DNA of 36,621 nucleotides, taken from Acidobacteriaceae bacterium (GTDB taxonomy: Bacteria; Acidobacteriota; Terriglobia; Terriglobales; Acidobacteriaceae). Below the pieces are notes generated by a model. It did no database searches, was not told the DNA's origin, and saw only the letters and a list, made by a program, of their open reading frames with translations. A program made the position numbers and the translations under genes. Shown here one piece after another: positions 1-9,053 of the stretch. Numbering within the stretch: position 1 is the first letter of the stretch; each line of letters opens with the position of its first letter. The DNA lies in NCBI GenBank assembly GCA_003159355.1, contig PLPA01000191.1, positions 1 to 36,621 on the forward strand, given 5' to 3'.

Positions 1-595
1 TCACCAGCGGCGGCAGTTCGGAAGCGTAGAGAAATTTCTCCCAGGCCGCGAGACACGGCTCAATCTCACCAGGCGGCGGCGGAATGAAAGAGGCCGTCGC
101 CAATGTGCTCCCGGGCTTGCCAATCCAATTCTGCGATCTGCGGAATTCGCCCGGAGTTGCCTGGTCTCCTCTCACGTCCGCCATGAGCTTGCTGTGCAGC
201 TCGCGGATGAGCCGGACGCATAGAGGGAGCTTGTGAAGCTGGGCGATTCCATGCTCCAGGGCAACGATATAGTTTCCGACTTCGCGCAAATCTTCCGGGC
301 TGCGATCAACGACAGCCCCGGCTTCCGCAGCCAGCAGTTCGCCCAAGGTGGCCTGCGTGCCTTCGATCCGGCTCGACAGAACGGCTTCACGGCGTATGAA
401 GGGGCGAATGAGAATATGAGGGTTGGGCAGCCGTCCGCCTTCTCCAGCAAGTCTCCCGATGAGGCGATCCGCATCAGAGAGCGAGCGGATCAGCCGAGGC
501 GTCCAATCGAACTCTGGAGGCAAGGTCGCAGGGATAAATGCGCTGTAGGTGCCTTGGGAGACCTTCTGCCCCGGTATCGCTTTGCGTTGGCTCAT
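1..595 (-). CDS. Fic family protein, N-terminal part (runs off the window edge)
   Basis: Hand translation of the minus strand gives MSQRKAIPGQKVSQGTYSAFIPATLPPEFDW...PNPHILIRPFIRREAVLSSRIEGTQATLGELLAAEAG..., typical of the Fic N-terminal domain (SSRIEGTQATL). Absent from the ORF track because there is no stop codon inside the window. Confidence 0.85.
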   Translation of the reverse strand, partial: MSQRKAIPGQKVSQGTYSAFIPATLPPEFDWTPRLIRSLSDADRLIGRLAGEGGRLPNPHILIRPFIRREAVLSSRIEGTQATLGELLAAEAGAVVDRSPEDLREVGNYIVALEHGIAQLHKLPLCVRLIRELHSKLMADVRGDQATPGEFRRSQNWIGKPGSTLATASFIPPPPGEIEPCLAAWEKFLYASELPPLV

Positions 596-607
596 TGGTT
601 TCACAGG

Positions 608-635
608 CGCTAATAGCGTCCTGCCTCTATTAGCG
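608..635. promoter_or_regulatory. Inverted repeat CGCTAATAG-N10-CTATTAGCG just upstream of the fic start
   Basis: Perfect 9-bp arms at 608-616 and 627-635, 12 bp upstream of the fic start codon. Confidence 0.5.
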
Positions 636-908
636 TTATACACGATAAACGAAAATAGAGCGCGTTCCTATTTGCGTGCGTGATAATAGAGATGCATCAG
701 CGCCGCAGGCAGGCTGGCAGGCATTTTCACCGTGCATCCCGCGATGACTTCGGCATTGATTCGGACTGGAATCTGAAGGGATACTGAGCGCAATTTCGGG
801 TGAATTCTGGGGCCACTTTTTGGCCATATCTCATAGTATTATTAAGTACTTCCGAGAATGAATAATTTTGTGCTTTCGGAAATATTTCGATCACGCAGAG
901 GCGTGGCG

Positions 909-966
909 GACTTAAAATCCGCAGGCCGCAAGGCCGTGGGGGTTCAAGTCCCCCTCTGGGCACCAA
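909..966 (+). repeat. tRNA-Leu(TAA) 3' fragment, putative att site (left copy)
   Basis: GACTTAAAATCCGCAGGCCGCAAGGCCGTGGGGGTTCAAGTCCCCCTCTGGGCACCAA has anticodon loop, variable arm, T-arm, acceptor 3' strand and CCA. The matching 5' acceptor strand (GCCCAGA) and most of the D-arm are absent upstream. Matches 33591-33648 at 56 of 58 bases. Confidence 0.85.
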
Positions 967-1119
967 ATAATTATTCAGCGTATATGGTTGATAAATTAAT
1001 AACTTATTACCGAATTGCAAACAGCATTTTAGATGCGGTTAAGGGATGCGGAGCGGTGCGACTTGACGCTGGTGATACATAAGGGGATATTTGGTTCCAG
1101 GTGATACCTGGGAGTAAAA

Positions 1120-1370
1120 ATGCCTCGGAAAGTGCAAGCAAAAGCAACCGGCGTTTGGGAGAAGATTCCCGGTAGTGGAGTGTGGTGGATCAGGTACAGG
1201 GTCGATGGGAGGCTCAAGCGAGAGAAAGTTGGCCGCAAGGGCGATGCGATCGATCTCTACCAAAAGCGTAAGGCGGATATTCGGGCGGGGGTAAAGCTGC
1301 CTGACAATATGAAGAGTGCCGGGGTCAAGTTCAAGTCCCTGGCCGATGCGATCCTGACATACAGCAAAGC
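1120..1370 (+). pseudogene. Phage-type tyrosine integrase, N-terminal remnant
   Basis: MPRKVQAKATGVWEKIPGSGVWWIRYRVDGRLKREKVGRKGDAIDLYQKRKADIRAG... resembles the arm-type DNA-binding N-terminus of tyrosine integrases. Similarity ends near 1370; the catalytic domain is missing. Confidence 0.65.
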
Positions 1371-1740
1371 GCAGCAACTCGAAGGACTCGATGACGGGCA
1401 AGTCCCACCAAAGCTGAGTGCGCTGGCCGAAGACCACGCCAATCTCCGCAACGTGCTCGACACGCTGCCGCCAGGGCACACGTCCGCGCACTTCGCACCG
1501 GCCGGAGTCAGGTACCAGGATTCCGGAGAGCGTCTTGACCGTGGTGCTCTTGCCTGCGCCGTTGGGTCCGATATATCCGACCAGTTCGCCCGCGTCGATC
1601 GAAAAGCTGACCCCGTCGAGAGCCCGCAGCTCACGGTACCGCCGATGAACCAGTCCGCGCACACCGCCCCATAATCCCGGCGCGCGCTCGGCGATGCGAT
1701 AACTCTTGACCAGGTCTTCGACGACAATCTGGGGCGGCAT
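1370..1740 (-). pseudogene. ABC-2 type exporter ATP-binding protein, 5' fragment
   Basis: MPPQIVVEDLVKSYRIAERAPGLWGGVRGL...VGYIGPNGAGKSTTVKTLSGILVPDSG...GVVFGQRTQLWWDLPVIESFELLR has Walker A and Q-loop region, then loses similarity before the ABC signature. Confidence 0.75.
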
Positions 1741-1926
1741 CGGTTGATTCCTCCTGCCAGGCAAAGCTAAGAAAGCTAACAGCAGTTATTTGAAAGCCAT
1801 TGAATAATAAGATGACTCCTGAGATTTGATGACAAGAGATAGGATATTCGCCGCTGGATCGGAACACCGTGTCGATCCGATGAATGTTACCGTAAATTCA
1901 TACCCGCTGATCGCGGCAACCGTACA

Positions 1927-2355
1927 ATGGCTGCTATGAACTGGATTGTATGGGCCTTGCTCTCCGCAGTCTTTGCCGCAGCCACGGCCCTGCTGGCCAA
2001 GGTGGGCGTGGCCCACGTGGACTCGAACCTGGCCATGGCGCTGCGCACCAGCGTGGTGGTGGTCTTTGCCTGGGGCATCGCTCTCGCTCTGGGCAAGCAC
2101 GGGGAACTCGGTTCGCTTGATCGCCGTACCTTGCTCTTTCTTACGCTCTCCGGGTTGGCCACCGGCTTGTCCTGGATCTGCTATTTCCGCGCCCTCCAGT
2201 TGGGACCGGCCTCGCGCGTGGCCCCGCTCGACAAGCTGAGTGTCCCCTTGGTCATGGTTTTTGCATGGTTGCTGCTGGGTGAGAAGCTCACCGCTCCGGC
2301 TCTGTTGGGCGGCCTGCTCATCACCGCCGGGGCCGTGGTCATCGCGCTAGGCTGA
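1927..2355 (+). CDS. EamA/DMT-family small membrane transporter
   Basis: 142 aa, hydrophobic, four predicted helices; pattern ...SWICYFRALQLGPASRVAPLDKLSVPLVMVFAWLLLGEKLT... is typical of EamA. Confidence 0.8.
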   Translation: MAAMNWIVWALLSAVFAAATALLAKVGVAHVDSNLAMALRTSVVVVFAWGIALALGKHGELGSLDRRTLLFLTLSGLATGLSWICYFRALQLGPASRVAPLDKLSVPLVMVFAWLLLGEKLTAPALLGGLLITAGAVVIALG

Positions 2356-3141
2356 ACGGTTGCGCTCGAACAGGATGCGCAGCCCATCGAGCGTGAGCAT
2401 ATCGTCGATTGCGGCGATATAGCGGGAATCCTCGGCGATCATGCGGGCAAGGCCGCCGGTGGCGATGACCCGCGGCTGCTCGCCCAGTTCGGCCCCCAAC
2501 TCGGACAGAATGCGCTCCAGAATGCCATCCACCAGGCCAATGTAGCCGAAATAGAGGCCGCTTTGCAGGTGCGCGAGGGTATTGGTGCCGATCACCTTGG
2601 CCGGCCGTTTGATATCCACGCGGGTAAGCCGCGCCGCGCGCGAGAAAAGCGCGTCGGCGCTGATGCCAAGCCCCGGCGCAATGGCCCCGCCGAGATACTC
2701 GCCGCGCGCCGAGATAACCTCAAACTTGGTCGCCGTCCCGAAGTTGACCACGATACATGGGCCACCATAGCGTTCAAATGCTGCTATCGAGTCAGCCAGC
2801 CGGTCCGCGCCCAACTCGGCGGGGTTATCCACCAGCAACGGCATTCCGGTTTCGATTCCCGGCTCAACAAACAGCGGTGTAATGTGAAAGCACTTTTCGC
2901 AGAGCTGACGCAATGTGGTTTCCACGGGCGGCACCACCGAGGCGATGATGATGTGCCTCACTTGACTGGGGGCCATGCCGTTCATCGCAAAGAGATTCAC
3001 GAAGAGAGCGCCGTACTCGTCCACTGTCTGGGCGTGGTGCGTGGTAAGGCGCCAATGCGCCGCTAACTCAGGCTGTTTTCCATCCAACCGGTAGAGGCCC
3101 AGTTTCGTATTTGTATTGCCAACATCGAGAGCAAGCAGCAT
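2347..3141 (-). CDS. coaX: Type III pantothenate kinase
   Basis: MLLALDVGNTNTKLGLY..., NPAELGADRLADSIAAF, VVNFGTATKFEVI, GGAIAPGLGISADALFSRAARL, ATGGLA motifs. Confidence 0.95.
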   Translation of the reverse strand: MLLALDVGNTNTKLGLYRLDGKQPELAAHWRLTTHHAQTVDEYGALFVNLFAMNGMAPSQVRHIIIASVVPPVETTLRQLCEKCFHITPLFVEPGIETGMPLLVDNPAELGADRLADSIAAFERYGGPCIVVNFGTATKFEVISARGEYLGGAIAPGLGISADALFSRAARLTRVDIKRPAKVIGTNTLAHLQSGLYFGYIGLVDGILERILSELGAELGEQPRVIATGGLARMIAEDSRYIAAIDDMLTLDGLRILFERNRSA

Positions 3142-3147
3142 TGTATT

Positions 3148-3954
3148 TCAGCTCATCTCCGCTGGGTCGAATGGATAAAGGAGAAACGTCGCGCAGACAG
3201 GGTAGTGATCGGAAGGATAGAGTCCATTGGCGGTGTGCGCGACGGTTTCAGCAGTAAGCGTTTGTCCTGCATTGCGATGCAGAATCCAATCGAGTCTTCT
3301 CGTGCCCTTGAATTTTCCAAAGCCATGGAATGTGCCTTCGGGACCAACCCTCTCATTCGCGGTGATCCAAGCATCGGCGAGCGTCTCTGTCAGCATTCTG
3401 TAGACTTCACCCCCCTCGGGCGCGTTGAAGTCGCCGGTGAGAAAGAGCGGCAGGTGTTGCGGCAGTTCCTGAATCTTCCGCAACAGCACTTGCGTCGATT
3501 GACGGCGTGCTTCGTCCGCGTTCCGTCCGTAGGGAAGATGAGTATTCATGATCAGAATCTCGTGGCCGGAGGTTGCCCGCAGCTTGCCCCAGGTGACCAT
3601 GCGCGGCCGGGGAATCCCCCAGTCGCTGGAGCCGGGGATCTCCGGTGTTTCAGAAAACCAGAGATCGCCGCATTCGATAAGCAAGAGCCTGCGCCGGTCA
3701 AAGAAAATCTTGTTGTGTTTGTCGCATTCGTCTCCGAAGCGGCCTCGGCCAAAGCAACCGAATGCGGGAATCCGGTCGAGGATGAAGGCCGTCTGCTCGG
3801 CGTGGATCTCTTGGGTGCCGAGCAGGGCCGGCGAGTGCATCAGAATCGTTTCGACCAGTAAATCCCTGCGCCGTTCCCAGGCATGAGCTTCGTCCTCGAC
3901 ATCCATTTGCAACACGTTGAACGTCATCACGCGCAGAGCTTCTATCTGTGTCAT
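3148..3954 (-). CDS. Endonuclease/exonuclease/phosphatase family protein
   Basis: VMTFNVLQMD, GTQEIH, NTHLPYGRNADEARRQST, LTGDFNAPEGGEVY, RLDWIL, SDHYPV motifs of the EEP fold. Confidence 0.92.
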   Translation of the reverse strand: MTQIEALRVMTFNVLQMDVEDEAHAWERRRDLLVETILMHSPALLGTQEIHAEQTAFILDRIPAFGCFGRGRFGDECDKHNKIFFDRRRLLLIECGDLWFSETPEIPGSSDWGIPRPRMVTWGKLRATSGHEILIMNTHLPYGRNADEARRQSTQVLLRKIQELPQHLPLFLTGDFNAPEGGEVYRMLTETLADAWITANERVGPEGTFHGFGKFKGTRRLDWILHRNAGQTLTAETVAHTANGLYPSDHYPVCATFLLYPFDPAEMS

Positions 3955-4068
3955 CTTCAGCCGCCCCTTAGCCGAACGATAATCGAACTGGCGGGCCGAA
4001 GTGTCAAACCAGGATAAAAATCAATCGGACCCAACGAGATATTCTTCGTCTACGCATGATCGGCGGAA

Positions 4069-4743
4069 TTATCCTGCCTTTGGCTTGGTTTCAGTCTGAA
4101 TTTTCTTTCTTCTCGGAGAGCGAACTGCCAGCTTGATTGCGCGCGTGATTCTTTCAGGAGCGACGTGCGGAAGCAGTTGCGCAACCTTTGTCTCGGCCAT
4201 CGCCGCTTCACGACCCGGCCTCATGCGGAACTCCGGATTCGATTTCTGAAGCAGAGTCTCCCTTTCGCGCTGCATCTGCGTGAAAACCCGGTCGAGTATA
4301 TCCAGCGCCTGTCTTCCCTCTTCGCCGGAGAAGCACTGCTGCAGCTCGTTGCGCATGGGACTCCAGTCGGATGAAAGCTTCTGCATGACAGTTTGCCCAT
4401 GCGCGGTGAGAGAGAGAAGACGCACACGCCCGTCGCTGGGGCAGGATTTGCGCCGCAGAATTCCACGCTTTTCCAGCAGTGTCACCATGGCCGTCACGGT
4501 ATTGGGCTCGGCGAAAATTTCGTTCGTCACGTCGGCCTGGCGGATGCCCGGATTCCTATGCACCGCACGCATCAGAGCATACTGCTCGGTGGTTAGCCGG
4601 TAGGGGCTGAAGATGACATCGCCACAGCGGCAGATGGAGAGAAAAGCTCTGCGCATCCTGCGGACGATATACATGGAGCTTCCCTGCAAAGGTTGCGCCG
4701 GGAGTGTTGCATCCGAAGCGATCTGTTCTTCAATCAGTGGCAT
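4069..4743 (-). CDS. MarR-family transcriptional regulator (probable ATG at 4743 within the 4893 ORF)
   Basis: MYIVRRMRRAF...YRLTTEQYALMRAVHRNPGIRQADVTNEIFAEPNTVTAMVTLLEKRGILRRKSCPSDGRVRLLSLTAHG is a MarR winged-helix pattern. Divergent to the TonB receptor. Confidence 0.88.
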   Translation of the reverse strand: MPLIEEQIASDATLPAQPLQGSSMYIVRRMRRAFLSICRCGDVIFSPYRLTTEQYALMRAVHRNPGIRQADVTNEIFAEPNTVTAMVTLLEKRGILRRKSCPSDGRVRLLSLTAHGQTVMQKLSSDWSPMRNELQQCFSGEEGRQALDILDRVFTQMQRERETLLQKSNPEFRMRPGREAAMAETKVAQLLPHVAPERITRAIKLAVRSPRRKKIQTETKPKAG

Positions 4744-4999
4744 TGCATTCCGTCCGTTCCTCGACGGCCTGTTTCCGGCTGAAGGGCGTTGTGGAAAAAT
4801 CGTGTGTGAAATACCTTGCAGGCTGACGAAGCTTCTCGATCTGCCATGGCGTTGGCCGAGCGGCAGCCAAGCCGTCGGCCAACCTTGCTGCAAGTGCTTG
4901 CCGATACGTCATTTGAAAGCCGATTGACGCGGCGCTCAAGTGCGTAAATATGGAGTATATCAGAGATACAGAGAAATCCAGCGAATGTTTTCTTAATCG

Positions 5000-5011
5000 T
5001 TCGTATACGAA
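5000..5011. promoter_or_regulatory. Perfect palindrome TTCGTATACGAA, putative operator O1
   Basis: 12-bp perfect palindrome in the MarR / TonB-receptor divergent intergenic region. Near copies at 19581-19592 and 19723-19734. Confidence 0.65.
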
Positions 5012-5235
5012 TATTTCACCTGATCGTGACCTTTCATCAACACTCGGTTGCGTACACTGCGCATATATCACCTGCAATTGTCCACGCCCGTCGAGGAGCA
5101 TGGGCTATTTGAGCTTGAGGAGAGGCTGTGTTCGACTAGCCGGTCTGAAGGCTTCAACATCCGCAAGCAAATCCGCGCGGTCAGGCGTTGCTGAAATCGC
5201 GCTATCCGACAGTAAAGACTTGAAGGGGACTAAAA

Positions 5236-8200
5236 ATGCGATCTTTTTTCCGCCAGATGCGAACTTACCTTTACGTAGGTGTGTTCTTGTTGACCGCTTC
5301 CTCCGGTGCGCAGCTCTTTGCACAGAGTGCAACCGTCAGCGGCCAGGTTATTGACACCACCGGGGCTGCCGTCAAGGACGCGACGGTCTCTCTTCTCAAC
5401 ACAGATACGCAGGTGGAATTGACTACGATCAGCGGCGCCACTGGCAGCTTTATACTGCCACCTGTAAAGCCTGGTCATTATAAGGTTGTGGTGACAGCCG
5501 CGGGCTTTGAACCCTGGGTGGACACTGAAATCACACTGGAAATTGGCGAGGACAAAGACGTGGCCGCGATACTTCACGTCGGGATGCTCAATCAGACCGT
5601 GACCGTGAGCGATGCGCCGGCCGAGCTGCAGACTGAAAATGCCGACCGCAGCACGCTTCTGGAGCCCAGCTTTGTCGCCAACCTGCCGCTTGATCCTCGC
5701 AACCCGCTGCAACTGATTGCCGCAACCGTTGGGGTTACGAATAACGACGCGGGGACCGCAGGCACGAACAACACTACGGAGAGCACCACAAACACCTTCC
5801 GCATCAACGGCGCCAAGTACGCGACCACCGATCTGCTGATCGATGGCGGCGCGAACATGGTGGCCTACAACAGTCAGGCCGCAGGCATCCCCGGCGTGGA
5901 TGCAACCTCGGAGTTCCGCGTGCTGACCACGGCCTATGCGCCCGAGTACGGCTATACCAGCGGCGGCATTGTCAATATGTCGATCAAATCCGGCACCAAC
6001 CAACTGCATGGCGGCGCCTGGGAGTACTTCCGCGACGACGCGATGGACGCCAACGGCTACAACGCCAATGCCGCGCATGAAGCGCGCCCGCCATTGACCA
6101 GAAACCAGTTCGGCTTCAATGCCGGCGGCCCCATCATCATCCCCAAGCTCTACCACGGACGCGACAAGACCTTCTTCTTCTTCTCATACGAAGGACTGCG
6201 CGATACCTATGAGCCGGCGGGCGGCTTTTCCGCGTTTGTGCCGACAGACGCGATGATTGGGCGCAACGGATTGCCTGGAGGCGACTTCTCGTACGCGACC
6301 AACAGCGCCAACTACCCGGTTCTATCCACTTTATCGAAATGGGGTGTCTACGACCCGACCAACGTCGTTTCCGGAAGCCGTCAGCTATTTACGTCCGGTG
6401 GTGTAACTCCGGCGCAATGCGCGGCTACGCCTGCGCTCACGGGGTGCAATGTGATTCCCGCAGGCAGAATCGACCCCGTCGGTCAAAAGCTGCTCTCGAT
6501 GTTTCCTTCTCCGACGCCGGGATATTTTGCCGCGTCCAGTGGAGCGGCCAACTACTTCTCCAACGCAACAGAAGGCGATACCGACAACAGCATCGACTTT
6601 CGCGTGGATCACCAGTTCAATGCGAAGCACAGCATCTTCGGCCACTTCGACCGCTTCAGCAACTACATCATCAATCCCAACGACTATGGCCCGGGCGGCC
6701 TGGGCAACTTTCAGGAGCCGACGTACTCAAATGATCGCATTCCCGGCTACCATGCCTTGGTCAGCCACACCTGGAGCATCAAGAACGATCTGATCTTTAC
6801 GCAGCATGGTTCCTGGGGACATAGCGAATCAAATCGCGGTTCGACAAACCCGCTCTCGCCGAGCAGCGTCTTCGGTTTCAATGCCACGGCCGCTCCCGGA
6901 AGTACCGATGTCTTTACCCCGCAGATATACAATGTCTCCGGCCAGATTGGCATCCTAGGCGGCTCGAGCACCACCTCAGCCATCGGCAACATGGAGCCGC
7001 TGGAGCAGAACAAGTCTTCGGTTTACCAGTATCAGTCCGAACTCAACTGGCTCAAGGGCAAGCACACCTTCAAGGTTGGCACGGACATCCGCCGCTACTT
7101 CGTTCAGCATTTCGATCCCCAGGGCCTGACGTTCTCGGCGAGCAAATCCCTCACCGGCGGCCCGACTTCCTCGGGGTCGAATGGCAGCGCCATCGCGGAG
7201 TTACTTCTCGGCTTTACGCCGGTTGTCAGCGGTTATGACCCCTTGGTGACCCTGCGGGACATGGTGTATTTCGGCTACGGCGAGGACACCTACAAGATGA
7301 CTCATAAACTAACGCTCACCTATGGCGTTCGCTATGGCATCATCGGCAGTTGGGTGACGGATGGAAATATGCTGAACTATCTGGACACCTCCTCGCCCTC
7401 CCCGGTTGCAGCGGCCTCCGGCCTGCCCAACCTGGTGGGCGGCATCGGCATTCCTGGGGTGAGCATTTCGTCGCGCACCGAACAGCAGCCGAACTTGCTT
7501 CACATTGAACCCCGCTTCGGTGCCTCCTACGCCCTGGACAACAACACAGTCATTCACGCAGGCTTCGGTATCTTCCGCTATCCCCAGGCCTCGGAAGCAT
7601 CGTATTCCGAGTTAGGCGGCTCCGCGCGCATCTCCACTTCCGTGAACACCGTGAATTCCGGAGCGAACACGTTAGTTGCCCCCGGATCGAGCACCAGTTC
7701 GCCCGGCTACTACTCATTGCATGACCCGTTCTACGGCAGCCCAAACGATGCCCCGCCCACTCCTTACGGAAACAACCCAACTCCTCTGGCTGGAAATAAT
7801 GTCGGCAGCGGCCCTCTCAGCATCAACCTCGGCCAGGCAGTCGAAGGTGATCTTCGCCAGCAAACCGGCCCCTACCAGGAGATTGTCTCTGTCGATGTGC
7901 AGCGCTCGTTCAAGGGGCACTTCGTTGCAACCGCAGGCTACATTAGCAGCGAGGGCGTTCGCATGAGAAGTGGAATCCAGACGAATCAGCTCTCCGATTC
8001 CGTGCTGGCTCAGTGCGCAACTGGGGCCAATGTCGGGGGCACGTTCGTGGCTGGCGACCCAACCGGAGCTACCTGCGCGCCGCTCACTACCAGCGTCCCC
8101 AATCCTTTCTACAAGGTCATCACCGATTCCAGCACGCTTCTCTCCAAAGCAACCGTGCAAAACGGATACCTGCAGCGCGCCTTTCCGCAGTTCACCAAAT

Positions 8201-8958
8201 TCCAGCCGATCGACGTAGGCTGGGGACACTCCTCCTACGATGCCCTGCAGTTGACGCTTCAGCACCGCGAGGCAAACGGTCTCTCTCTTCTGGTGGGCTA
8301 CACCTACAGCAAGGCCATCGATCAGACCGGCGATAGCAGCAGCACCTTCAGCATTCAAGACAACGCCTGCCATTCCTGCGAGCGCTCTGTCTCGGAGCAG
8401 AACGAAACCCACAACTTCACCGAGAACACGATGTACGAACTGCCCTTCGGCCACAACCACAAATTCCTCAACAGCGGCCTTCCTGCTGTGCTCTCTGGCG
8501 GCTGGCAGCTTGGCGATGCCTACAAGTACTCCAGCGGCATCCCCGTTCAACTCACGGAGTCGGCTTCGTCCACGCCCTCCACGCTCATTGGCGCTGGAGT
8601 GATTCGCCCCTCAATCGTCTCAGGCGTGAGCCTTGCGCCAACCTCTAGTACGCAAGCCTTCAACCCAGCGGCATTTGCGGTGACTCCGAATTACAAATTT
8701 GGCAATGCGCCCCGGTATGAGTCGCAGATTCACTACCCCGACTACCAGAACCTCGATGTTTTCCTCCAAAAGCAGACCAAGTTCTGGGGTGAACGGTTGG
8801 GCGTAACCATCCGCTTTGAGGCGCTCAACGCGCTCAACTCGGTTGTCTTTGGCGCTCCCGGCGCGAATGTGAGCAGTCCCTCATCGTTTGGCCTCAAGTC
8901 AACCACGCAGACCAACAGCCCGCGCGAAGCACAACTGAGCGCGCGGTTTACCTTCTAA
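5236..8958 (+). CDS. TonB-dependent receptor, Oar-like, with N-terminal carboxypeptidase-regulatory-like domain
   Basis: Signal peptide, ATVSGQVIDTTGAAVKDATVSLLNTDT..., plug/barrel features (NTFRINGAKYATTDLLIDGG..., GGIVNMSIKSGTNQLHGGAWEYFRDD), terminal aromatic ...SARFTF. Confidence 0.93.
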   Translation: MRSFFRQMRTYLYVGVFLLTASSGAQLFAQSATVSGQVIDTTGAAVKDATVSLLNTDTQVELTTISGATGSFILPPVKPGHYKVVVTAAGFEPWVDTEITLEIGEDKDVAAILHVGMLNQTVTVSDAPAELQTENADRSTLLEPSFVANLPLDPRNPLQLIAATVGVTNNDAGTAGTNNTTESTTNTFRINGAKYATTDLLIDGGANMVAYNSQAAGIPGVDATSEFRVLTTAYAPEYGYTSGGIVNMSIKSGTNQLHGGAWEYFRDDAMDANGYNANAAHEARPPLTRNQFGFNAGGPIIIPKLYHGRDKTFFFFSYEGLRDTYEPAGGFSAFVPTDAMIGRNGLPGGDFSYATNSANYPVLSTLSKWGVYDPTNVVSGSRQLFTSGGVTPAQCAATPALTGCNVIPAGRIDPVGQKLLSMFPSPTPGYFAASSGAANYFSNATEGDTDNSIDFRVDHQFNAKHSIFGHFDRFSNYIINPNDYGPGGLGNFQEPTYSNDRIPGYHALVSHTWSIKNDLIFTQHGSWGHSESNRGSTNPLSPSSVFGFNATAAPGSTDVFTPQIYNVSGQIGILGGSSTTSAIGNMEPLEQNKSSVYQYQSELNWLKGKHTFKVGTDIRRYFVQHFDPQGLTFSASKSLTGGPTSSGSNGSAIAELLLGFTPVVSGYDPLVTLRDMVYFGYGEDTYKMTHKLTLTYGVRYGIIGSWVTDGNMLNYLDTSSPSPVAAASGLPNLVGGIGIPGVSISSRTEQQPNLLHIEPRFGASYALDNNTVIHAGFGIFRYPQASEASYSELGGSARISTSVNTVNSGANTLVAPGSSTSSPGYYSLHDPFYGSPNDAPPTPYGNNPTPLAGNNVGSGPLSINLGQAVEGDLRQQTGPYQEIVSVDVQRSFKGHFVATAGYISSEGVRMRSGIQTNQLSDSVLAQCATGANVGGTFVAGDPTGATCAPLTTSVPNPFYKVITDSSTLLSKATVQNGYLQRAFPQFTKFQPIDVGWGHSSYDALQLTLQHREANGLSLLVGYTYSKAIDQTGDSSSTFSIQDNACHSCERSVSEQNETHNFTENTMYELPFGHNHKFLNSGLPAVLSGGWQLGDAYKYSSGIPVQLTESASSTPSTLIGAGVIRPSIVSGVSLAPTSSTQAFNPAAFAVTPNYKFGNAPRYESQIHYPDYQNLDVFLQKQTKFWGERLGVTIRFEALNALNSVVFGAPGANVSSPSSFGLKSTTQTNSPREAQLSARFTF

Positions 8959-8972
8959 CCTGTTTTTCGCAA

Positions 8973-9000
8973 CAGCCGGCGGCTTCAGGGCCGCCGGCTG
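8973..9000. terminator. Hairpin CAGCCGGCGGC-ttcagg-GCCGCCGGCTG followed by TCTCTTTTCT
   Basis: 11-bp perfect stem and 6-nt loop between the receptor and the first phnM. Confidence 0.65.
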
Positions 9001-9053
9001 TCTCTTTTCTCAATCTGTTTTCTGCGGTCCATATCGCGAACAAGGATTTATCG

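Noticed and set aside
909-965. Functional tRNA-Leu gene
   Set aside because: No 5' acceptor strand pairing with TCTGGGC, and the D-arm is largely missing; called a 3' fragment.
5041-5075. TTGCGTACACTGCGCATATAT as a further operator or promoter
   Set aside because: Only partial resemblance to the palindrome; no clear -35/-10 spacing.
5230-6156. 308-aa minus-strand ORF
   Set aside because: Antisense to the TonB-dependent receptor, with no recognisable domain; high-GC shadow ORF.
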